From contig CANMWQ010000003.1 of assembly GCA_947501685.1 (NCBI GenBank), forward strand, positions 372,001 through 436,000: a stretch of 64,000 nt of DNA. Direction: 5' to 3'. Under the pieces are notes generated by a model, which searched no databases, was not told the DNA's origin, and saw only the letters and a list, made by a program, of their open reading frames with translations. The translations under genes and the position numbers were made by a program. This stretch comes from an uncultured Litoreibacter sp. (lineage in GTDB: Bacteria > Pseudomonadota > Alphaproteobacteria > Rhodobacterales > Rhodobacteraceae). Positions 22,017-30,078 of this stretch are shown here, one piece after another. The first letter of the stretch is position 1; the number at the start of each line of letters is the position of its first letter.

Positions 22017-23159
22017 TCAAACCTTCACCCGCCCCGCCATAAAGCGCTGCAACCGCGCCAGCCCTTCGACGATATCCTCCGTCGCGCGGGCATAGGAGAA
22101 CCGCACGGTCTGATGGCCCCGAATGGGATCAAAATCCAGGCCCGGCGTGATCGCCACGCCCGCCTCTTCCAACACCTCGCGGCAGAAGCCCAGCGAATCC
22201 TGCGTCCAGTCAGAGACATCCGCATAGACGTAAAACGCCCCGTCCGGCGGCGCGATCTTGTCAAACCCGGCCTTTGGCAGCCCCTCCAGCATCAAGGCGC
22301 GGTTGGCCGCATAGACCTCCAGCATGGCTTCCGTTTCCTTGCGCGCGCCGAGTGCCCCCAAAGCGGCCACCTGGGCTGCGTGCGGCGCGCAGATGAACAT
22401 GTTTTGCGCCAGCCGCTCGATGCGCCTGACATGGGCCTCGGGCACCACCATCCAGCCCAGCCGCCAGCCCGTCATCGAGAAATATTTCGAAAAGGAGTTG
22501 ATCACATAGACCTCGTCGCTGACCTCCAGGGCGCTGACGGCCCGCGCGCCGTAGTGCACGCCGTGGTAAATCTCGTCTGAGATAAACGCCGTCCCCGCCG
22601 CGTCGCAATCCGCGATCAGCGCGGCGAGATCGGCGTGGTTCAGCATCGTCCCCGTCGGGTTCGCCGGAGAGGCCACGATCAGGCCCTCCAATGCCTCGCC
22701 CGGCAAAGCAGGCACATGGCGCGTCTGCGCATGGGTGGGCAGCCCCACCGGCACAAGGTCCAGCGATTTGAGAATTTGGCGATAGGACGGATAGCCCGGC
22801 TCGGTCACGCCGACATGCGCGCCCGCGTCAAACAGCGCGGTGAAGGCCAGCACAAAAGCAGCGGAGGAGCCCGCGGTCACGACCACGCGGGCGGGGTCCA
22901 GCGTCACGCCGTACCAGTCGTGATACAGCCCCGCGATACCTGCGCGCAGCTCCGGCAGGCCCAGCGCCACCGTGTAGCCCAGCGCGTCGCGCTCCATCGC
23001 CTGCACCAATGCGGCGCGCGCAGGTGCCGGCGCAGGCGTGCCCGGCTGGCCCACCTCCATATGGATGATGCGCCGCCCGCTCTCCTCCAGCTTGCGCGCC
23101 GCCTCCATCACATCCATCACAATGAACGGATCCACCTCGCCTCGGGTTGAACTTCGCAT
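22017..23159 (-). CDS. PLP-dependent aminotransferase, class I/II
   Basis: The 380-residue enzyme has the fold-type I aminotransferase motifs: YTVALGLPELR, the ASPANPTGTML loop, the ISDEIYHGVHYG segment with the cofactor-binding Asp and Tyr, and the Schiff-base lysine in NSFSKYFSMTGWRLGW. It is of aspartate/alanine or valine-pyruvate type; the substrate cannot be assigned. ATG 23159 is chosen because GAGGA lies just upstream; the longer frame to 23225 would start inside the divergent promoter region of the M48 gene, only 99 bases away. Confidence 0.9.
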   Translation of the reverse strand: MRSSTRGEVDPFIVMDVMEAARKLEESGRRIIHMEVGQPGTPAPAPARAALVQAMERDALGYTVALGLPELRAGIAGLYHDWYGVTLDPARVVVTAGSSAAFVLAFTALFDAGAHVGVTEPGYPSYRQILKSLDLVPVGLPTHAQTRHVPALPGEALEGLIVASPANPTGTMLNHADLAALIADCDAAGTAFISDEIYHGVHYGARAVSALEVSDEVYVINSFSKYFSMTGWRLGWMVVPEAHVRRIERLAQNMFICAPHAAQVAALGALGARKETEAMLEVYAANRALMLEGLPKAGFDKIAPPDGAFYVYADVSDWTQDSLGFCREVLEEAGVAITPGLDFDPIRGHQTVRFSYARATEDIVEGLARLQRFMAGRVKV

Positions 23160-23258
23160 CACTTCCTCGCAGTCTTCGGGTTCACATTCTTGGAGCCTGC
23201 CCGCTTGAACCAAGCGCGCGCCCAAAGGTCAATGACCGCAACGCAAAGGGACCCTGCC

Positions 23259-24581
23259 ATGCTCCTCCGCCTTCTCTGCCTGCTTATGGCGATGGTCCTT
23301 GCCGCCCCCGCCTCCGCCATCAGCGTGATCCGCGACGCCGAGTTGGAGCGCTCACTGGCGGAGCTGGCCAAACCCGTTCTGCGCGCCGCAGGGCTCGGCA
23401 GCGGGTCGGTCAAGGTGCTGGTGATCAACGACAATTCGCTCAACGCCTTCGTCGTCGACCGCCGCCATGTCTTTATCCATTCCGGCCTGATCCGGCGGCT
23501 CAAACGCCCCGAGGCGCTGCAAGCCGTGATCGCCCATGAGGTCGCGCATCTGGCCAATGGCCACCTGCTCAGCCGCGCGGCCAATGCCCGCGTCGCCAGC
23601 CGCGTGGCCGCCGTCGGTTTTGCCGTGTCGCTCGCCGCCATTGCCAAAGGCGAGGCACAGGCGGGCGCGGGTCTCGCCGCAGGCACGGCGAGTGCCGCGC
23701 AACGGGTGTTTTTCGGCCATACCCGCGCGGAGGAAGCCTCCGCCGACCAATCCGCCCTGCGCTATCTGGCCAGCGCCGGGATCGACCCCTCCGCCATGTC
23801 CGACATTCTGGAGATCTTCCGGGGCCAAGAGGCGCTGCGCCGCTCGCAAGACCCCTATGCGCGCACCCATCCGCTGACCGCCGACCGGCTGCGCGCGGTG
23901 CGCGGCTTTGCCGCCGGGTACAGCGCTCGTGCGCGTCCCACCACGCCGGAGGCCGCCTATTGGTACGGGCGCATGAATGCCAAGCTCGACGGGTTTCTGG
24001 GCAATCCGCGCGCCACGCTGCGCCGCTCTGACGCCAAGGGCACGTCCGAGCTGGCCACCCTGCGCCGCGCCGTGGCCTATCACAAACGCCCGCAGCCGAA
24101 AAAGGCGCTGGCGGAGATGAACCGCCTGTTACAGATGCGCCCGCGCGATCCCTATTACCACGAGCTCAAGGGCCAGATCCTGCTCGAATCCCGCAACCCC
24201 GCCGCCGCCGTGGCCTCTTACCGCAACGCCGCCAATCTCGCGCGCGGCGAGCCGCTGATCATGGCGGGGCTGGGCAAGGCGCTGCTGGGCGTGGGCACGC
24301 CACAGGCAAATGCCGAAGCGCTCAAGGTGCTAACAGCAGCGCGGGGCCGCGATGCGGGCAATCCGAACCTCTTGCGCGATCTGGCGCTGGCCCATGCGCA
24401 AAACGGGCAAAACGGCATGGCCGCCGTGGCCACCGCAGAGCGCTACCTGATCACTGCCCGCCCCGAGGAGGCCGCCCAACTGGCAAAACGCGCCATGGGC
24501 GCCCTGCCGCAAGGCTCTTCGGGTTGGCTGCGCGCCCAGGACGTCGAAATCACCGCCAAAGCCGCCGCCAGACGCCGTTAA
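23259..24581 (+). CDS. M48 family zinc metalloprotease with TPR-like C-terminus (BepA type)
   Basis: The 440-residue precursor has a signal peptide (LLCLLMAMVLAAPASA), then an M48 peptidase domain with HEVAH and the downstream EEASADQSALRYL carrying the third zinc ligand. The C-terminal half is helical with TPR-like repeats (PYYHELKGQILLESRNPAAAVASYRNAA). BepA-type proteases monitor outer-membrane protein assembly, including LptD, which is encoded at 59 kb here. I chose ATG 23259, with AAAGGGA upstream and the signal peptide directly following. It is divergent from the aminotransferase gene. Confidence 0.9.
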   Translation: MLLRLLCLLMAMVLAAPASAISVIRDAELERSLAELAKPVLRAAGLGSGSVKVLVINDNSLNAFVVDRRHVFIHSGLIRRLKRPEALQAVIAHEVAHLANGHLLSRAANARVASRVAAVGFAVSLAAIAKGEAQAGAGLAAGTASAAQRVFFGHTRAEEASADQSALRYLASAGIDPSAMSDILEIFRGQEALRRSQDPYARTHPLTADRLRAVRGFAAGYSARARPTTPEAAYWYGRMNAKLDGFLGNPRATLRRSDAKGTSELATLRRAVAYHKRPQPKKALAEMNRLLQMRPRDPYYHELKGQILLESRNPAAAVASYRNAANLARGEPLIMAGLGKALLGVGTPQANAEALKVLTAARGRDAGNPNLLRDLALAHAQNGQNGMAAVATAERYLITARPEEAAQLAKRAMGALPQGSSGWLRAQDVEITAKAAARRR

Positions 24582-24604
24582 AACCGATCCAGCCCACACG
24601 CACC

Positions 24605-24737
24605 CCCCTCCCCCATGATCCCCACCCCCCTATCATTGCTTCAAAAATACTCCGGGGAGTTTGAGGGGCAGAGCCCCTCATCAAAGGGGAGTGTGAGGGG
24701 CAGCGCCCCTCATTAAGACCTTGGGGGCAGCGCCCCC
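24605..24737 (-). repeat. Rhodobacterales-type intergenic repeat, three hairpins
   Basis: This repeat fills the gap between the convergent M48 and VOC genes. Read on the minus strand it has GGGGGCGCTGCCCCC, then two GAGGGGC...GCCCCTC hairpin units of about 35 bases, then the ACTCCCCGGAGTATTTTTGAAGC core. The 60-base segment around the core is almost the same as at 21.9 kb. The hairpin units match those tandemly repeated at 28.5 kb. Confidence 0.7.
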
Positions 24738-24774
24738 ACCTTATAGGCCCGCCGCAGGCGCGTCGAATACCGGG

Positions 24775-25128
24775 TTATCCCCGAAACACCGCCTCAACAT
24801 TATGCCCGTCGGGGTCATGCAGGTAGCAAGCGTAATACCCATCGCCATATTCCGCCCGCAGCCCCGGCGCGCCGTTGCAGCGCCCGCCCGAGGCCAGCCC
24901 GGCGCGGTAAAATGCCTCCACCGCTGCGCGGCTACCCGCGCGAAATCCGACATGAAGGGGTGTGCCCCCGGCGTCCGGCACCAGCCCAAAGGCCCAGCGA
25001 TCCGACCCGTAGCCTATCGCGTCGCCATCCTCAGCCAGCACGCCGACACCCAAAGCCCCCAGCACCGCGTCATAGAAGGCGCGCGACGCAATCATATCGC
25101 GCACGGGCAGGTTGAAATGGTCGATCAC
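24775..25128 (-). CDS. VOC (glyoxalase/bleomycin resistance-like) family protein
   Basis: The 117-residue protein starts MIDHFNLPVRD and ends YACYLHDPDGHNVEAVFRG, the two beta-alpha-beta-beta-beta modules of the vicinal oxygen chelate fold. Likely metal ligands are the first His (IDH), a His in PLHVGF and the Glu in HNVEAV. The reaction cannot be inferred; members include dioxygenases, isomerases and resistance proteins. It lies just downstream of rne on the same strand, beyond the rne terminator. Confidence 0.85.
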   Translation of the reverse strand: MIDHFNLPVRDMIASRAFYDAVLGALGVGVLAEDGDAIGYGSDRWAFGLVPDAGGTPLHVGFRAGSRAAVEAFYRAGLASGGRCNGAPGLRAEYGDGYYACYLHDPDGHNVEAVFRG

Positions 25129-25146
25129 AAGGCCACCTCCGCGACG

Positions 25147-25177
25147 AAAAAGGCCCGAAGCGGATGCTCCGGGCCTT
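25147..25177 (-). terminator. Intrinsic terminator of rne
   Basis: On the minus strand AAGGCCCG and CGGGCCTT flank an 11-base loop, and the second arm runs into TTTTTCG. It begins 19 bases after the rne stop codon and lies just before the VOC start. The palindrome also has T residues on the other strand, but no plus-strand gene ends here. Confidence 0.75.
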
Positions 25178-25195
25178 CTGTCACTCTATCTTGGC

Positions 25196-27982
25196 TCAGC
25201 CGCTCAGCGACCACCAGCCGCGTCTCTTTTTCTTGGGGGCCTCGGCCACATCCGCCCCCGTCTCTGCCGCAGTCTCTGCCCCCGTCTCAGCCGCTGCCTC
25301 AACCGGCTCAGTCACCGCAGAGGCCGTCGTCCCCGAGGTCCGCGTCCGCGTCTTCTTGGGCTTCGGAGCCTCTTCAACAGCAGCCTCAGCCGTCACAGTG
25401 GTCGCATCGGCGACAACGGCGTCTTCCGCCACGGCCTCCGGTTTTTTCGGCTTGGCCCGGCTGCGCGGCTTCTTGGCGGGTTTCTCTTCCGCCGCAGCTT
25501 CAGGAGCATCAGCCTCCGCAGGGGCTTCCTCAACCTTCTTGGCGCGGGAGCGGCGTTTCGGCTTGGGCTTTTCTTCCGCCTCAGGTGCCGCCTCCGCAGG
25601 GGCCTCAGCAGGTGTCTCAACGCTGGCCTCTTCCGCGGCAGGCGCATCCGCCTTCTTGCTGCGCGAGCGTGTCCGCGAGCGTTTCGGCTTCTCTTCTTTC
25701 ACCGGCTCGGCGTTTTCCGCCTCAGATGCGGCCTCCGCAATGGAGGGCCGTGGGTCGTCATCCTCCGGCGCCTGAGCGCCGTCAGCAGGTGTGTCGCCGG
25801 AATTCTCAGCACCGTTCTCGCCACCATTCTCCGCATCCCGGTCCCGGTTGCGGTTGCGGCCCCGGCCACCCCGACGCCTGCGGCGCTTTTTCTTCTTGGG
25901 GTTGCCATCCTCGTCCAGCTCCGGCTCGTTTTGCGGCTGCTGGCCGCGTGCTGCGGGCGCATCCTCTTCGGTCTCGTCGATCTCCTCGGCCTCAACCACG
26001 TCTTCGAGATCCGACATATCAATCGAATCCATCGAAATCGCTGCGGTTTTGGCCACCACCGGGGTGATGTTGCGGGTCGCGGTTTTGAACTTTTCGATGG
26101 TGAAATCCGGGGAGACCTTATGCGGGTCCGCCTCCATCCGCACAGCCATGCCGTAACGCGCCTCAATGGCCGCCACATGCTCGCGCTTGGCGTTCATCAG
26201 GTAGTTGATCACAGCCACAGGCGCGGTCAGCAAAACCTCGCGCGAGCGCTTGCGGGTGCCTTCTTCTTCCAGCTGGCGCAGGATCGTAAGCGCCAGACTG
26301 TCGTCGGAGCGGATCAGCCCCGTGCCATGGCAGGACGGGCAAGGCTGGGTCGTTGCTTCCAACATGCCCGGCCGCAGCCGCTGGCGCGACATTTCCAGCA
26401 GGCCAAAGCCCGAGATACGGCCCACCTGAATGCGCGCGCGATCCGTCTTCAGCTTGTCTTTCAGACGTTTTTCAACCGCGTTGTTGTTGCGGCGCTCTTC
26501 CATGTCGATGAAATCGATCACGATTAGGCCCGCAAGGTCGCGCAGACGCATCTGGCGCGCCACCTCTTCGGCGGCCTCCAGGTTGGTTTTCAGCGCCGTT
26601 TGCTCGATCGAGCCTTCCTTGGTGGCTCGGCCAGAGTTCACATCCACCGCGACCAGCGCCTCGGTGGTGTCGATCACGATATAGCCGCCCGAGGGCAGCT
26701 GCACCGTCGGGTTGAACATTCCGCTCAGATAGCTCTCCACCTGATGACGGGCGAAAAGCGGCATTTGCTCGGCATAATGTTTCACGTTCTTGGCATGGGA
26801 CGGCATGATCATCTTCATGAAGTCCTTGGCCGTCCGGTAGCCCATCTCGCCTTCGACCAGCACCTCGTCAATCTCGCGGTTATAGAGGTCACGGATCGAG
26901 CGTTTGATCAGGTCACCTTCTTCATAGATCGGCGCGGGCGCGATGGATTTCAGCGTCAGCGCGCGGACCTGCTCCCAATGGCGTTGCAGATATTCGTAAT
27001 CGCGCTTGATCTCGGATTTGGTCCGTTTGGCACCAGCCGTGCGCACGATCAGGCCTGCGCCTTTCGGCACGTCGATCTCGTTGGCAATTTCCTTGAGCTT
27101 CTTGCGATCCGCCGCGTTGGTGATCTTGCGGGAAATCCCGCCGCCGCGTGCGGTGTTGGGCATCAAGACGCAGTAGCGGCCGGCCAGCGACAGGTAGGTG
27201 GTGAGTGCGGCCCCTTTGTTGCCACGCTCTTCCTTGACCACCTGCACCAGCAGGATTTGGCGGACTTTGACGACCTCTTGGATTTTGTAGCGTTTGGGGC
27301 GCGGCTTGCGGGCCGGGCGCACCTCGTCGGCGTCATCCTCCTGGGCGACGGATTCGATGTTCTCGTCCTTATCCGTGGCCTGCAACACGTCGTCATCATC
27401 GCCGTCATCGCTGTCGCCGTCGCTATCGTCGTCGCCGTCCTGACCCTCATCAGAGGCCTCAGGCGTCTCGACCGGCGTCTCGGCCACTGTCTCCATCGGG
27501 GAGGAGCCTTCCTCCACCTCGATCACGTCATCGGCGTCCTGCTCGACCACATCCATGCCGGAGACCGCATCCGCGTCCTCGACCTCTTCGCTGATCACCG
27601 CATCTTCAGATTTGGCCTTGGCCGCCTTGGAGCGTCCACGCCCCCGACCCCGGCCCTTCTTGGGCTTGTCTTCCTCTTCGGCCTGCTGGCGGGCGAATTC
27701 GGCCTCTTCTTCCAGCAGCGCCAGACGGTCCGCAACAGGGATCTGGTAATAGTCAGGGTGGATCTCGCTGAACGCCAGGAAGCCATGGCGGTTGCCGCCA
27801 TAGTCAATGAAGGCCGCCTGCAGCGACGGCTCGACCCGTGTTACTTTTGCGAGATAGATGTTGCCAGCGAGCTGGCGTTTGTTTTCCGATTCAAAGTCGA
27901 ATTCCTCAACCTTGTTTCCGTCTGCCACAACAACCCGGGTCTCTTCCGGGTGGGTGGCGTCAATAAGCATTTTCTTAGCCAT
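25196..27982 (-). CDS. rne: Ribonuclease E/G family endoribonuclease
   Basis: RNase E starts mRNA decay and processes rRNA and tRNA precursors. The 928-residue protein has an S1 domain interrupted after about residue 95 by an approximately 150-residue insertion. The insertion is first basic (KGRGRGRGR) and then extremely acidic (DDDSDGDSDDGDDDD), as is typical of alphaproteobacterial RNase E. The catalytic core follows with VAVDVNSGRATKEG and IDFIDM acidic residues and the zinc-link CPSCHGTG. The C-terminal 250 residues are disordered Ala/Glu/Pro/Lys-rich repeats that probably scaffold a degradosome. I chose ATG 27982 (MAKKMLIDATH) rather than 28036. The leader is long and may be regulatory. 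Confidence 0.96.
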   Translation of the reverse strand: MAKKMLIDATHPEETRVVVADGNKVEEFDFESENKRQLAGNIYLAKVTRVEPSLQAAFIDYGGNRHGFLAFSEIHPDYYQIPVADRLALLEEEAEFARQQAEEEDKPKKGRGRGRGRSKAAKAKSEDAVISEEVEDADAVSGMDVVEQDADDVIEVEEGSSPMETVAETPVETPEASDEGQDGDDDSDGDSDDGDDDDVLQATDKDENIESVAQEDDADEVRPARKPRPKRYKIQEVVKVRQILLVQVVKEERGNKGAALTTYLSLAGRYCVLMPNTARGGGISRKITNAADRKKLKEIANEIDVPKGAGLIVRTAGAKRTKSEIKRDYEYLQRHWEQVRALTLKSIAPAPIYEEGDLIKRSIRDLYNREIDEVLVEGEMGYRTAKDFMKMIMPSHAKNVKHYAEQMPLFARHQVESYLSGMFNPTVQLPSGGYIVIDTTEALVAVDVNSGRATKEGSIEQTALKTNLEAAEEVARQMRLRDLAGLIVIDFIDMEERRNNNAVEKRLKDKLKTDRARIQVGRISGFGLLEMSRQRLRPGMLEATTQPCPSCHGTGLIRSDDSLALTILRQLEEEGTRKRSREVLLTAPVAVINYLMNAKREHVAAIEARYGMAVRMEADPHKVSPDFTIEKFKTATRNITPVVAKTAAISMDSIDMSDLEDVVEAEEIDETEEDAPAARGQQPQNEPELDEDGNPKKKKRRRRRGGRGRNRNRDRDAENGGENGAENSGDTPADGAQAPEDDDPRPSIAEAASEAENAEPVKEEKPKRSRTRSRSKKADAPAAEEASVETPAEAPAEAAPEAEEKPKPKRRSRAKKVEEAPAEADAPEAAAEEKPAKKPRSRAKPKKPEAVAEDAVVADATTVTAEAAVEEAPKPKKTRTRTSGTTASAVTEPVEAAAETGAETAAETGADVAEAPKKKRRGWWSLSG

Positions 27983-28016
27983 GATATCCGTATGCACCCC
28001 GCAAAGGCGCTCTCCC

Positions 28017-28031
28017 CCGGAGGTGATCCGG
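28017..28031 (-). promoter_or_regulatory. Anti-Shine-Dalgarno-like hairpin in the rne leader
   Basis: On the rne-sense strand CCGGA and TCCGG pair around the loop TCACC. The 11 bases GGATCACCTCC equal the conserved 3' end of bacterial 16S rRNA. It ends 35 bases before the rne start codon, upstream of a GGGGTG stretch that could pair with the loop. Confidence 0.35.
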
Positions 28032-28492
28032 AACAAAAAGCTACGTTGGCGGAATGGCTTGTCTGGGCGAAAGGGGCCGCGCGGACACGTATGGCGCGGG
28101 CCGGGCGCAAAGCGGCCCTGTCCCTTGATGCCTGTCTGTCTCTGGCGCGTCTCATCGCGTTCTTATCTCCGACAGTACCCTGATTGGGGCTGCCCGTTCA
28201 TTTTGCCAGCGGGCGCGTTGGCCAGCCTTGGCTTTGGCGTTCAAAAAATGAAGCCGTTCGTCCCGGCTCGGGACCACCGTTTTGTCTTTCGGGGCTGAGC
28301 CAGTAAAATTTCACCGTCCAATGCGCCATAAAAGCGTCCACCGGTACGTGCTTTATACATAGGTGATTTCACATAGGTTTTACAATGCGCAATTCGCCCT
28401 GCCCGCAATAAACACAGCCCCGTGCTCTAAAGGCCATTGTTTCCAAACCAGAAACAACCCGAGCGCAGCCTCTCCCCCGCGACGACCTCTTG

Positions 28493-28640
28493 CCTATCAC
28501 TGCTTCAAAAATACTCCGGGGAGTTTGAGGGGCAGAGCCCCTCATGAAAGGTCGGGAGTTTGAGGGGCAGCGCCCCTCATGAAAGGGCGGGAGTGTGAGG
28601 GGCAGAGCCCCTCATCACAGCGGGGGCAAAGCCCGCGCAA
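28493..28640 (-). repeat. Tandem hairpin repeat downstream of dctD
   Basis: Three tandem units of about 35 bases each contain GAGGGGCAGAGCCCCTC or the variant with CAGCGC, separated by ATGAAAGG-type linkers. A fourth hairpin (GGGCAAAGCCC) lies closest to the dctD stop. Distally, in minus-strand sense, the unit runs into CTCCCCGGAGTATTTTTGAAGC. This is the longest array of this repeat family in the window. Confidence 0.7.
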
Positions 28641-28676
28641 AACATAGCGCGCGCGCAGCGCCCATTTTAACTGAGC

Positions 28677-30014
28677 TTACAGGTAGTCTGACCGCTGCAG
28701 ACCATATTTGGCCATTTTCTCATTCAGCGTCCGGCGCGGCAGGCACAGCTCGTCCATCACCGCCGAAATAGACCCTTTGTGACGCCGCATCGTGTTATCA
28801 ATCAACATCCGCTCAAAGGCCTCGACATATTCCTTCAAAGGCTTTCCTTCGGTGGTGATCACCGGCCCCATTTCCGCATTGTCGGCCATCAAAAGCGAGG
28901 CAATCGAGCCCGATCCCCGGCGGTTTTGCAGCACCGCGCGTTCGGCCACGTTGATCAGCTGGCGCACATTGCCGGGCCATGGGGCCTGCAACAGTTGCGC
29001 CGCCTCCTGCGCGGAGACCTCTGGGGTGTCAGAGCCGTAATCATCGGCAAATTGCTCGCCAAAGCGGTTGAAGAGCGACAGGATATCCTCTCCGCGCTGA
29101 CGCAGCGGGGGGATGGTGATTTTCATCGCGGCCAGCCGGTAGAACAGATCTCCCCGGATCAGGTCCTCGCAGGTTTTGTCCTGCTCTTGGGTGTTGCAAA
29201 TCGCGATGATCCGCGTCTCCGCCGGGCTGCCCTGGTCGTTGATGAATTGCAGCAGGCGGGCCTGCAGCGTGCCGGGCAGCGCTTCGATATCTTCCAGCAC
29301 CAATGTGCCGCCGCGCGCCTCCTCGACCAGAGGCAGGCTGTCGCCTTCCTCCACGGGTTCAAACAGTTTTGAGGACAGGGCCGCCTCGTCAAAGGCGGCA
29401 CAGCTCAGCGAGACGAATTTCTTGCCCGCCCGCGGCCCCACGGCATGCAGTGCATGGGCCACCAGCGTCTTGCCGGTGCCGGTTTCGCCGTCGATCAGCA
29501 CATGGCCGTCGGCCTGCCCCAGATCCAGAATATCTTCGCGCAGGCGTTCCATGACCGGGCTTGAGCCGATCAGCTTTTGCATCAGCTTGGTGCCGTCTGA
29601 GAGCTCCTTGCGCAGCGCGCGGTTGTCCAGCGTCAGGCGGCGGTTGGTGGTGGCGCGTTTGGCCAGCTCGGTCATGCGGTCGGGGTTGAACGGCTTTTCC
29701 AGAAAATCAAACGCGCCCACGCGCATCGCTTCCACCGCCATCGGCACGTCACCATGCCCGGTGATCATGATCACGGGCAGCGAGCTGTCGGTGCTCATCA
29801 GGCGTTTGAGAAACTGCATCCCGTCCATGCCGGGCATCTTGATATCGGAGACCACAATGCCGGGGTAATCCGCGCCAATGCCTTTCAGCGCGTCCTCGGC
29901 GGAGCCAAACGTCTCCGTGTCATAGCCCGACAGGGCCAGCCACTGGCTGATGGATTGACGCATATCCTGCTCGTCATCGACAATCGCGATCTTCAGGGCG
30001 CTCGCACTTTGCAT
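28677..30014 (-). CDS. dctD: DctD-like response regulator with AAA+ domain lacking the GAFTGA loop
   Basis: The 445-residue protein has a receiver domain (phospho-acceptor Asp57 in VVSDIKMPGMDG, conserved Lys in EKPFNPDR), an AAA+ domain (Walker A GETGTGKT, Walker B-like GGTLVLEDIEALP) and a Fis-type helix-turn-helix (GSISAVMDELCLPRRTLNEKM). The region that should carry GAFTGA is shortened: after the segment SKLFEPVEEG the chain goes directly to DSLPLVEEARGG. Without that loop it is unlikely to remodel sigma-54 polymerase, so it may act with sigma-70-type polymerase, as reported for Rhodobacter NtrC. The paired kinase gene lies 64 bases upstream. Confidence 0.9.
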   Translation of the reverse strand: MQSASALKIAIVDDEQDMRQSISQWLALSGYDTETFGSAEDALKGIGADYPGIVVSDIKMPGMDGMQFLKRLMSTDSSLPVIMITGHGDVPMAVEAMRVGAFDFLEKPFNPDRMTELAKRATTNRRLTLDNRALRKELSDGTKLMQKLIGSSPVMERLREDILDLGQADGHVLIDGETGTGKTLVAHALHAVGPRAGKKFVSLSCAAFDEAALSSKLFEPVEEGDSLPLVEEARGGTLVLEDIEALPGTLQARLLQFINDQGSPAETRIIAICNTQEQDKTCEDLIRGDLFYRLAAMKITIPPLRQRGEDILSLFNRFGEQFADDYGSDTPEVSAQEAAQLLQAPWPGNVRQLINVAERAVLQNRRGSGSIASLLMADNAEMGPVITTEGKPLKEYVEAFERMLIDNTMRRHKGSISAVMDELCLPRRTLNEKMAKYGLQRSDYL

Positions 30015-30078
30015 AATACTGTTCCTTTGTCCCGCCAGCCCGTCGCGCCCGGCCCCTGTGATCAGGCCAAAGGGCGCG

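Larger units (their letters stand above)
27983..28676 (-). promoter_or_regulatory. Long rne upstream region / leader
   Basis: About 690 bases separate rne from the dctD stop, with no convincing gene on either strand. From rne outward it contains a hairpin presenting an anti-Shine-Dalgarno-like loop (28017-28031), A/T-richer sequence around 28300-28400 that could hold the promoter, an inverted repeat TTGTTTC/GAAACAA at 28437-28457, and the hairpin repeat at 28493-28640 that belongs to dctD. RNase E leaders in other bacteria mediate autoregulation; whether this one does is inference. Confidence 0.45.

Noticed and set aside
28519-28640. CRISPR array
   Set aside because: The repeated units are self-complementary hairpins with near-identical linkers, there are only three, and no cas gene is present.
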